Source: an uncultured Roseburia sp. (lineage in GTDB: Bacteria; Bacillota; Clostridia; Lachnospirales; Lachnospiraceae). Taken from it: a stretch of DNA of 64,000 nt. The notes beneath the pieces are model-generated. The model did no database searches, was not told the DNA's origin, and saw nothing but the letters and a program-made list of their open reading frames with translations. Positions 7,815-14,422 of the stretch are shown here, piece after piece. A program made the position numbers and the translations under genes. Location of the stretch: contig UQNW01000016.1 in NCBI GenBank assembly GCA_900542495.1, positions 1-64,000 of the forward strand, given 5' to 3'. How positions within the stretch are numbered: the first letter of the stretch is position 1; every line of letters begins with the position of its first letter.

Positions 7815-8348
7815 ATGAAAATACATATTATTGGCTGCAGTGGTTCTGGAAAAACCTATCTAGCAAATGCACTTTCAAAGAAGTATAATATTTCTCATTT
7901 CGACTTAGACGATATTCAATGGGATAATAACGCCAAAGGATATGGGAAAAAGAGAACACTTGATGAACGAAAAGCGTTATTACAAGAAATATTATGTAAT
8001 AATGATGAGTGGATAATTGAGGGTGTATATTATGCTTGGGTACAGCATAGTCTTGATGAAGCTGATAAAATATATGTTTTAGATATGCCTAGCTATTTAT
8101 GCAAAAGTAGAATTATTATGCGATTTATAAAAAGAAAATTAGGAATAGAAATGGGAAAAAAAGAAACTTTGAAATCGGTCTATGACCTTTTGAAATGGAC
8201 TGAAACTTTTCAGAATAAAAATCTGAAAGAAATAAGAAGTATTTTAGATAGATATGACAATAAAGTTATCTTTTTATCAAGAAAAAAGGATGTAGATAAA
8301 ATAATAAAGGCGGTATGTCAACTTCCAGTTTATCAATCTGTCCTCTAG
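7815..8348 (+). CDS. P-loop kinase-like protein (DNA topology modulation/FlaR type)
   Basis: AAA/adenylate-kinase-like P-loop protein of 177 residues: Walker A GCSGSGKTYLA (7-17), FDLDDIQWD in the place of the substrate Asp loop, and WIIEGVYYAW in the lid region. Such proteins are often named 'topology modulation protein', but their substrate is unknown, so only a nucleotide-dependent kinase-like role is claimed. ATG 7815 follows GGAGGATACTGACTT. It is AT-rich like the epimerase 60 bp upstream and may be co-transcribed with it. Confidence 0.72.
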   Translation: MKIHIIGCSGSGKTYLANALSKKYNISHFDLDDIQWDNNAKGYGKKRTLDERKALLQEILCNNDEWIIEGVYYAWVQHSLDEADKIYVLDMPSYLCKSRIIMRFIKRKLGIEMGKKETLKSVYDLLKWTETFQNKNLKEIRSILDRYDNKVIFLSRKKDVDKIIKAVCQLPVYQSVL

Positions 8349-8451
8349 TTTTTGATTGCCTTGACAATACCAAAAGCAGATTTTATAACTACTTCATAAT
8401 CGTATAGTTGGTATGTATCAGGGACTTTCACAAGTTATTCTCAGTGTAAAT

Positions 8452-8540
8452 AAAAGAAAAATCGTACAGACAAATATGATTTCCTTTGTGAGCTTTGCGA
8501 ACAGGAACATCATATTTCGTCTGTACGATTTTTCTTTTTC
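8452..8540. repeat. Long hairpin repeat, copy 1 (conserved loop, variable arms)
   Basis: Arms 8452-8480 and 8509-8538 pair over 29 bp with a single bulged C (8518). They begin with an A-rich run and end with TTTTTCTTTT, so the element can work as a bidirectional terminator downstream of the minus-strand metQ and the plus-strand kinase gene. The 28-nt loop 8481-8508 contains TTCCTTTGTGAGCTTTGCGA. The same loop, in opposite orientation and with 27 of 28 bases identical, recurs at 19996-20080 between arms of different sequence. The rest of the gap 8349-8645 shows nothing else clear. Confidence 0.8.
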
Positions 8541-8645
8541 ATTAACATATAATATGTGAAAGCACCCTGATCTATGACCTTCACAACCTATAAGGCAGTT
8601 ATAAAATCTGCCTACATTACCCAGTTAACCTCCGGTTTATCATTC

Positions 8646-9533
8646 TTACTCCTCGAATGGAATAACTGCTCCATCGTAAGTATTGTTGATGAAATCTTTG
8701 ATCTCGTCAGATTTTAATACGTCAACTAATGCTTTTACGCCTTCGTTGTCTTCATTTCCTTCTTTTACAACAATTACATTAACATATGTTTTTGCTGCTT
8801 CAGAATCAGATTTCTCATATGCAAGTGCATCTTTTGCTACAGAGAAACCAGCCTGTAATGCATAGTTACCATTTAATACTACATAAGCTACTTCGTCTGC
8901 TACTCTTGCTACAGATTCTGCTGCAAGCTCCTGGATTTCAACATTGTAAGGATTCTCTGCAATGTCATTTACAGTTGCCTCTAAACCAGCGCCGTCTTTT
9001 AATGTGATGATTCCGTTATCCTGTAATAATAAAAGTGCACGTGCCTCGTTTGTTGTATCGTTTGGAACAGCGATTACATCACCGTCAGCGATATCATCTA
9101 AGCTGCTCTTTGTTCCCGGATAAATTCCGAATGGCTCGTAATGGATTTTTCCAACTTCAACTAAGTGAGTTCCCTTCTCCTCGTTGAAACTGTCAAGATA
9201 TGGTACATGCTGGAAGTAGTTTGCATCCATCTCGCCACTCTCTACAACCTCGTTTGGTAATACATAATCGTCAAATTCTGTTACCTCTAAATCCCAGCCC
9301 TGCTCAGCTAAGATTGGTTTTGCTGCTGCTAAAATCTCTGCGTGTGGTGTTGCAGATGCGGCAACTTTGATTGTTCCTTTTGTCTCTACTGTACCGCCTG
9401 CTGCTTCTGTTGCTGCGGCTGTCTGGTTGTCATCTGCTGCCTGTGTGTTGTCCTCTGCTTTGCTTCCGCATCCAGCGAATACGCTGACTGCTAAAACGCC
9501 TGCTAAAATACTTGATAATACTCTCTTTTTCAT
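8646..9533 (-). CDS. metQ: MetQ/NlpA-family substrate-binding lipoprotein
   Basis: Lipoprotein of 295 residues with signal MKKRVLSSILAGVLAVSVF and lipobox FAGC (Cys22). After an acidic/Ala linker the mature domain starts KGTIKVAASATPHAEIL and contains the NlpA hallmark FDDYVLPNEVVESGEMDANYFQHVPYL. It captures methionine (possibly other sulfur amino acids) outside the cell for MetNI. The ATG at 9533 follows AGAGGAGAG; an upstream in-frame ATG has no site. It is the last gene of metN-metI-metQ and ends at the long hairpin repeat. Confidence 0.92.
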   Translation of the reverse strand: MKKRVLSSILAGVLAVSVFAGCGSKAEDNTQAADDNQTAAATEAAGGTVETKGTIKVAASATPHAEILAAAKPILAEQGWDLEVTEFDDYVLPNEVVESGEMDANYFQHVPYLDSFNEEKGTHLVEVGKIHYEPFGIYPGTKSSLDDIADGDVIAVPNDTTNEARALLLLQDNGIITLKDGAGLEATVNDIAENPYNVEIQELAAESVARVADEVAYVVLNGNYALQAGFSVAKDALAYEKSDSEAAKTYVNVIVVKEGNEDNEGVKALVDVLKSDEIKDFINNTYDGAVIPFEE

Positions 9534-9552
9534 GTTTTTAATCTCTCCTCTT

Positions 9553-10212
9553 TTATTTTCTATGATCAAACTTATCTGCCAGTTTCATTCCAACTGTCTG
9601 GAAAATCTGGAATAAGATAATCAACAAAACGACTGTGACGATCATAATATCGGTCTGCCATCTGGTATATCCATAACGGATCGCGATAGCGCCAAGACCG
9701 CCGCCGCCAACTGCTCCTGACATTGCGGAATAACCTAAGATTGTTCCCAATGTAATAGTTGCTCCCACTAAAAGGGATGTTCTTGCCTCCACTAACATTA
9801 CTTTTGTAATAATTGTAAAATTGGATGCTCCCATAGATCTTGCTGCCTCGATCACACCGGCATCTACTTCTTTTAAAGAAGATTCAACCATTCTGGCAAT
9901 ATATGGTGCTGCTGCGATCACAAGTGGAACGATTGTTGCCGTGGAACCATAACTCTTTCCTACGACTAATCTTGTAAATGGGATCAGCAATACAAGCAAA
10001 ATGATAAAAGGTACACTCCGCACGATATTTGCGATCACATCTAAAATCTTATATAATACTGCATTTGGTTTAATCCCGTCTTTGTCTGATACCGTAAGGA
10101 TAATTCCCATCGGAAGTCCGATCACATAACCAACCAATGTGGATACTAATGTCATATAAAGAGTTTCCCAGATACCGGTAATAATCATATTTGTCACTTC
10201 ACTACTCCACAT
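9553..10212 (-). CDS. metI: Methionine ABC transporter permease
   Basis: Permease of 219 residues with about five membrane helices and the cytoplasmic EAA loop EAARSMGASNFTIITKVML. MetI ends with the typical YGYTRWQTDIM segment. Its start overlaps the end of metN by 11 bases, with GGAGGTGACAGG inside metN as ribosome site, so the two are translationally coupled. It forms the membrane channel of the importer with the MetN dimer; the tiny gap before metQ supports one operon. Confidence 0.92.
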   Translation of the reverse strand: MWSSEVTNMIITGIWETLYMTLVSTLVGYVIGLPMGIILTVSDKDGIKPNAVLYKILDVIANIVRSVPFIILLVLLIPFTRLVVGKSYGSTATIVPLVIAAAPYIARMVESSLKEVDAGVIEAARSMGASNFTIITKVMLVEARTSLLVGATITLGTILGYSAMSGAVGGGGLGAIAIRYGYTRWQTDIMIVTVVLLIILFQIFQTVGMKLADKFDHRK

Positions 10213-11245
10213 CGCCTGTCACCTCCTCAATCTCAAGTCCATGTTCTGTCAGATACTGTTCCATATCAATCTGAAGATGTCTGTCATCCGGCAGGCCTAA
10301 GATCATTTCGCCTTTGGCTACACCGCCGACATTTTTTGTATCTGCCCTTAAAATATTGACCGGTTTTCCAAACTGTAAGATCATATTAGCGATCACCGGC
10401 TCAAATGCGGAATTTTCTGTAAATACAATACGCAGCTTCTTATCTCCCTGGATCCTCTCCATCTGGGCTGCAACTGCGCCCTCTGCTTTTCCACTGTTTT
10501 CAGGAACATCTCTTAAGATCAGTTCTCTGGCTGCCTTCGACTTTGGATGGCTGAAAATATCTTCTACCAGACCGTTTTCCACCAGTTCTCCATGTTCAAT
10601 GATTGCTACCCGGTTACAGATTTCGCGGATCACGGACATCTGGTGTGTGATGATCACGATCGTGATCTGAAACTGCTCATTGATGCTTTTCAGAAGTTCC
10701 AAGATAGAAGCAGTCGTCTGTGGGTCAAGTGCACTGGTCGCCTCGTCACAGAGAAGTATTTTCGGGTTGGATGCAAGTGCTCTTGCGATGGCAACACGCT
10801 GCTTCTGTCCACCGGAGAGCTGTGCCGGATAAGCCTTCTCTTTTTCCTCAAGTCCGACTGTCTTTAACAGTTCTCTTGCTTTGGCTCTCGCCTCTTTTTT
10901 CTTAACACCCTGAATCTGTAATGGGAAACAGATATTGTCGATCACATTCTTCTGCATCAAAAGATTGAAATGCTGGAAGATCATCGCAATATCGCTTCTC
11001 TGTTTTCTCAATTCTTTCTCATTTAAAGTTCCAAGATCTTTTCCTTCGATCAGCACCTGGCCGTCAGTCGGTCTTTCCAAAAAGTTCAGGCATCGTACCA
11101 AAGTACTTTTTCCTGCACCGGACATTCCGATGATCCCGTAAATATCGCCCGCCCCGATCGTGAGGTTAATATCCTTTAAGGCATCCACATGAACACCTTT
11201 TTGTTCAAATGTCTTGGACAAATGTTTTACTTCTATTTCAGACAT
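10202..11245 (-). CDS. metN: Methionine ABC transporter ATP-binding protein with C-terminal NIL domain
   Basis: ATPase of 347 residues: Walker A GMSGAGKST, signature LSGGQKQRVAIARAL, Walker B ILLCDEATSALD, switch His in ITHQM. The extra C-terminal about 80 residues (KKLRIVFTENSAFEPVI onward) match the ACT-like NIL domain, which binds methionine and inhibits transport when the cell is replete. It is the first structural gene of the operon; its leader carries a Met/Cys-rich peptide and a terminator (see 11302-11624), so transcription as well as activity appears to respond to sulfur amino acids. Confidence 0.93.
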   Translation of the reverse strand: MSEIEVKHLSKTFEQKGVHVDALKDINLTIGAGDIYGIIGMSGAGKSTLVRCLNFLERPTDGQVLIEGKDLGTLNEKELRKQRSDIAMIFQHFNLLMQKNVIDNICFPLQIQGVKKKEARAKARELLKTVGLEEKEKAYPAQLSGGQKQRVAIARALASNPKILLCDEATSALDPQTTASILELLKSINEQFQITIVIITHQMSVIREICNRVAIIEHGELVENGLVEDIFSHPKSKAARELILRDVPENSGKAEGAVAAQMERIQGDKKLRIVFTENSAFEPVIANMILQFGKPVNILRADTKNVGGVAKGEMILGLPDDRHLQIDMEQYLTEHGLEIEEVTGDVE

Positions 11246-11301
11246 ATCGAATCCTTTCTTTTCAAAAATAAAAACCTATTGATTTTTATTTACGACTGTT
11301 A

Positions 11302-11343
11302 CACAAAAAAATAACAGGCTCCATCGCGAAGATGATTCCTGTC
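11302..11343 (-). terminator. Leader terminator upstream of metN
   Basis: On the minus strand ACAGG (11342-11338) pairs with CCTGT (11318-11314), and an inner CATC pairs with GATG around a TTCGCG-type loop. TTATTTTTTTG follows. It lies 56 bp before metN and 29 bp after the leader-peptide stop, the place of an attenuator. GATGTTTC (11386-11379, the last codons of the leader peptide) can pair with GAATCATC (11338-11331) of the terminator's left arm with one mismatch, a candidate antiterminator. Confidence 0.75.
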
Positions 11344-11371
11344 TATTATGCTCTATCTATAAAAGCAAAAT

Positions 11372-11500
11372 TCAAACCGAAACATCTGGCGCACATTTTT
11401 CTTTTCCGCAGCACATACAAGACATACACATACATCTGCACATGCACATCATTTCTGACATCATTCTTCTGCCGTTTTCAGGAAAAATAGCTGTTCTCAT
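11372..11500 (-). CDS. Met/Cys-rich leader peptide controlling metNIQ
   Basis: A 42-codon frame begins at ATG 11500 behind AAGGGG and ends TGA 11372. Between codons 13 and 31 it holds eight Met and seven Cys codons, with the run EMMCMCRCMCMSCMCC. Such density of two sulfur amino acids just before a terminator and a methionine importer is the signature of a ribosome-mediated attenuator. Starved ribosomes would stall at these codons and leave the 3' end of the frame free to disrupt the terminator. A longer version starting at 11596 is excluded because that codon lies within the -10 box. The mature peptide probably has no function. Confidence 0.72.
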   Translation of the reverse strand: MRTAIFPENGRRMMSEMMCMCRCMCMSCMCCGKEKCAPDVSV

Positions 11501-11594
11501 TCCCGGTTCCCCTTTCTGCTTCTTCTGCTTTTTGAAAATACAAAACTCCTGCTGTTCTGATCCATGTGCTTTGTATCTCCCTTTCACATTGACC

Positions 11595-11624
11595 ATTATA
11601 GCAAGAGTTTTTAAAATGTGTTAA
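11595..11624 (-). promoter_or_regulatory. Promoter of the metNIQ leader
   Basis: Minus strand TTAACA (11624-11619), 18-bp spacer, extended -10 TGCTATAAT with TATAAT at 11600-11595. The predicted start near 11588 puts the leader-peptide ATG about 88 nt into the transcript. Confidence 0.7.
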
Positions 11625-11645
11625 TACGTGAAACCTTGAATCTGT

Positions 11646-11662
11646 TATAGGTTGTACCTATA
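11646..11662. promoter_or_regulatory. LysR-type operator for metNIQ
   Basis: Perfect inverted repeat TATAGGT-TGT-ACCTATA. Its centre is about 66 bp upstream of the predicted leader start, the usual place of a LysR activator recognition site. The adjacent gene upstream encodes a LysR-type regulator, the probable ligand of this site. Confidence 0.65.
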
Positions 11663-11663
11663 T

Positions 11664-12569
11664 CTACATTACTTTTTCCTTATACTTTTTCAGTTCTTCA
11701 ATGTATAATTCCCCGATATGACTGACTTTTGCGCCTTTTCGTTTGATATATCCGATTCTCATTTTCTCGGTTTCCTTTAACGGAACTGCTTTATAATCGT
11801 CGCCGTTTAAATCTTCACAGATAATACCGGAGCAGAGCGTGTAGGCATTCAGTCCGATCATCAGATTTAAGAGCGTTGCCCTGTCATTTGCCTTGATCAG
11901 CCGCCTATACTCATAGGTGCTCTTCATCTCTTCCGCCAGATACAGGGAATTATTTTTTCCCTGGTCAAAGGAAAGACACGGATACTCATCCAGTTCTTCC
12001 ATTGTGATCACATCCTGTTTTGCCAGCGGATGTCCGGACCACAGATATACAAATGTATCGCAGGAAAACAGCTCCACAAATTCCAGCCCATTTTCCTTAA
12101 ACATTTTATTTAAGACTTTCTCATTGAAATCATTCTCATAGAGTACACCAATCTCACTCTTGAAGTTTTTTACATTCTCGATCACACTGATGGTCGTTGT
12201 CTCATGCACTGCAAATTCGTACTGCTCCATACCGATCTGTTTGACCGTCTCCACAAACGCTTTCACCGCAAACGTATAATGCTGTGTGGAAACGCTGAAC
12301 TTCTCTTTTACTTTTTTATCGATATACTTGGACTGTAACAGCCCGAACTGCTCTGTCACCTGTCTGGCATATCCCAAAAATTCTTCGCCCTCCGGCGTGA
12401 TGACGATTCCACGGTTTGAACGCAGAAAAATATCCAATCCTATCTCTGTCTCAAGCTCCTTCATCGTCTCTGACAGACTTGGCTGCGAGATAAAAAGCTG
12501 TTTTGCCGCCTCATTCATGGAACCGCAGTCGGCGATCGTCAATGCATATTTTAACTGTTGAAGTGTCAT
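11664..12569 (-). CDS. LysR-family regulator, probable activator of metNIQ
   Basis: Regulator of 301 residues. N-terminal helix-turn-helix: TLQQLKYALTIADCGSMNEAAKQLFISQPSLS. The effector domain follows from about residue 90 and resembles the CysB/MetR-like group that senses sulfur metabolites (assignment by feel, not alignment). It ends two bases before the 7-3-7 palindrome that precedes the metNIQ leader promoter and lies on the same strand, which suggests it controls that operon. The ATG at 12569 follows GGAAGAAAAGGAAG. Confidence 0.85.
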   Translation of the reverse strand: MTLQQLKYALTIADCGSMNEAAKQLFISQPSLSETMKELETEIGLDIFLRSNRGIVITPEGEEFLGYARQVTEQFGLLQSKYIDKKVKEKFSVSTQHYTFAVKAFVETVKQIGMEQYEFAVHETTTISVIENVKNFKSEIGVLYENDFNEKVLNKMFKENGLEFVELFSCDTFVYLWSGHPLAKQDVITMEELDEYPCLSFDQGKNNSLYLAEEMKSTYEYRRLIKANDRATLLNLMIGLNAYTLCSGIICEDLNGDDYKAVPLKETEKMRIGYIKRKGAKVSHIGELYIEELKKYKEKVM

Positions 12570-12610
12570 AAGCTATCTTCCTTTTCTTCCTTTGCAATCA
12601 ATCATGAAAG

Positions 12611-12943
12611 CTAGTTCTGCTCCGGGACAACTGCAAAAAATTCAAGTTCTGCATCACTGTCATTCATGAGGCTGTGGGTATGTCCCTTCGGACAATAATG
12701 ACACATACCCGCTTCCAGTTTCTCATATTCCCCATCCATAAGAACTCTGCCTGTTCCCTTTGTGATATAGATGATCTCACTGTTAGTCTCATGCGTGTGT
12801 ACGCCGATGGATGCTCCCGGTATCAGTTTTCCGTAGATAATGCGGTTCTTCTCATCATGGAACATTTTGGCGTAAAGCGATTTCTCTCCGCCTTTAAAGT
12901 TTGGAAATTCTTCATATTCCTGCTCATGATAGTTAAAATTCAT
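12611..12943 (-). CDS. Single-domain cupin protein
   Basis: Cupin of 110 residues: motif 1 is GVHTHETNSEIIYITKGTG (H-x-H-x4-5-E) and motif 2 is CHYCPKGHTHSL, giving a metal site of His/His/Glu/His type. Members of this size are small-molecule isomerases or binding proteins of unknown role. AAGAGGAAACTACA precedes ATG 12943. It is followed by the LysR gene but separated by about 40 bp, so a link to sulfur metabolism is only positional. Confidence 0.8.
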   Translation of the reverse strand: MNFNYHEQEYEEFPNFKGGEKSLYAKMFHDEKNRIIYGKLIPGASIGVHTHETNSEIIYITKGTGRVLMDGEYEKLEAGMCHYCPKGHTHSLMNDSDAELEFFAVVPEQN

Positions 12944-12963
12944 TGTAGTTTCCTCTTTTCTTT

Positions 12964-13137
12964 TTATTCTTTACGCAATACCTGGACAATAGAATTTATC
13001 ATTCCAAAGATGATCACGGCATACATTATGGAATTAGGTTCTGTATCCGGTATGATCTGAAAGTCCATAAGAAGCATACAGATTAATAAAATGATCCATA
13101 CGATTAATGTAACCATGTAGAATTTTTTCTTTTTCAT
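12964..13137 (-). CDS. Small two-helix membrane protein
   Basis: Unlisted 57-residue protein starting MKKKKFYMVT with AAAGGAAA upstream. Two membrane segments (about 8-24 and 38-53) are separated by the short loop DFQIIPDTEPN, and the tail is VLRKE. Codon pattern and the ribosome site argue for a real gene. No family recognised. It lies 20 bp upstream of the cupin gene and may share its transcript. Confidence 0.6.
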   Translation of the reverse strand: MKKKKFYMVTLIVWIILLICMLLMDFQIIPDTEPNSIMYAVIIFGMINSIVQVLRKE

Positions 13138-13158
13138 TTGTTTTTCCTTTCTATCATG

Positions 13159-13311
13159 CTATCCATACAGTTTCTTATAAATCTCTTCCGGGGTGCAATC
13201 AAAAGTGCCTTGTTTTACAACTTCGTAAATAGGTTTGATCGTATCCGCATTTTCTTCTAACTGCCTTTTCTTTTCCTCTTTTGGTGTTTTGGAAAATAAA
13301 AGTTCTAACAT
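13159..13311 (-). CDS. Small charged protein of unknown function
   Basis: A 50-residue frame beginning MLELLFSKTPKEEKKRQLEE and ending FDCTPEEIYKKLYG. Composition (Lys/Glu-rich, C-terminal PEEIYKKLYG) looks like a genuine soluble protein. No convincing ribosome site lies at the usual distance, so the start is uncertain; coupling to the dehydrogenase that stops 20 bases upstream is possible. Not recognised. Confidence 0.45.
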   Translation of the reverse strand: MLELLFSKTPKEEKKRQLEENADTIKPIYEVVKQGTFDCTPEEIYKKLYG

Positions 13312-13331
13312 TGCGATTAATGTATTTTTCC

Positions 13332-14390
13332 TTACACCAATACCTTCTGCAGCACCTCATCCTCCAAAACAATCTTCTTTGCAAGCTCCCGGTATGATTC
13401 CTCATGGAGATAAGTATGGCGGAATGGTTTGATCGACGGAGCCATCTCGATGGCTTTTATAAAATCTTCACGCTTCATGCCAAGTGTCGCCGCATAGTCA
13501 AAGAATCCCGTTTCACGGAGTACGGTCTCAACACGCACATAGCGGTGATCCTGCACTTTGCTCATGATATAAGTTGCAATGCCGACCTGGATACCATGAA
13601 GCTGCGGAACTTCTAATATTTTGTCCAATGCATGCGAGATCAGATGCTCGCTGCCGCTTGTCGGCGCACTGCTTCCTGCAATTTCGTTTGCAATTCCGCT
13701 CATTGCCAGAGAATCTACAAGTTCTTTCAAAAACAGTTCATCTTTTATCGTCTCATACGGTGTCCGCACAAAACTGTTCACTGCCTTTTTCGCGATCATC
13801 ACCGCAAAATCATTCACTTCTGAATATCCGCTTTTCTCCTCAAAAATCCAGTCATAGAGCGCTGTGATCTTTGAGATCATATCACCAATACCTGAATAGA
13901 TAAACTTATCCGGTGCAGTCCTTATGACCTGCGTATCCACAATAATTCCATATGCCAGCTTTGCCGGAACGGAAGTTCTTTTTCCATGCACCAGAAGAGA
14001 TGCGCTTGCGCTGGAAAATCCATCACTGGAACTTGAAGTCGGAACACTAATGAATGGGATATTGCGCAGAAAAGCTGCGTATTTTCCGGCATCGATCACT
14101 TTTCCTCCTCCGATTGAGATCACGGCCTGTGTCTTATTCGGCATTGCAAATGCCAGCGTGATAATATCATCGATATCGACCGTATCCAACTCGCTGTACT
14201 CCAATACCGTGATTCCTTCCTGTTTCAGTGAATCCATGACATCCATGCCGAACAGGTCGATCAGTCCGTTTCCGAAAAAGATTACGACCTGTTCCAGATT
14301 CTCTGCCTTAAGATACTGTCCGATTTTTTTCAAAGTACCGTTTCCAACTTTTAATATAGATGGTATTAAAATTCCTTTTCCTGTCTGCAT
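13332..14390 (-). CDS. sn-Glycerol-1-phosphate dehydrogenase/AraM-like enzyme
   Basis: Iron/zinc-dependent polyol dehydrogenase fold, 352 residues. GGGKVIDAGKYAA (NAD site) and TSSSSDGFSSASASL match the glycerol-1-phosphate dehydrogenase branch (EgsA/AraM) rather than GldA. Metal ligands expected at D171-type aspartate, H (SEHLISHAL) and H (PQLHGIQVG) are present. The reaction would be NAD(P)H reduction of dihydroxyacetone phosphate. B. subtilis AraM feeds heptaprenylglyceryl lipid formation; whether that holds here is unknown. It follows jetC by 33 bp on the same strand. Confidence 0.75.
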   Translation of the reverse strand: MQTGKGILIPSILKVGNGTLKKIGQYLKAENLEQVVIFFGNGLIDLFGMDVMDSLKQEGITVLEYSELDTVDIDDIITLAFAMPNKTQAVISIGGGKVIDAGKYAAFLRNIPFISVPTSSSSDGFSSASASLLVHGKRTSVPAKLAYGIIVDTQVIRTAPDKFIYSGIGDMISKITALYDWIFEEKSGYSEVNDFAVMIAKKAVNSFVRTPYETIKDELFLKELVDSLAMSGIANEIAGSSAPTSGSEHLISHALDKILEVPQLHGIQVGIATYIMSKVQDHRYVRVETVLRETGFFDYAATLGMKREDFIKAIEMAPSIKPFRHTYLHEESYRELAKKIVLEDEVLQKVLV

Positions 14391-14422
14391 GCTGTCTCCT
14401 CCCTGACTATGGTTTTCTTACA

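Noticed and set aside
11246..11371. SAM riboswitch or Met T-box ahead of metN
   Set aside because: No T-box core (GGTGGTACC-like) and no SAM-I junction pattern in the leader; the hairpin is a simple terminator.
11501..11596. Longer 74-residue version of the Met/Cys peptide
   Set aside because: Its start codon lies inside the -10 box, so it cannot be transcribed from the visible promoter.
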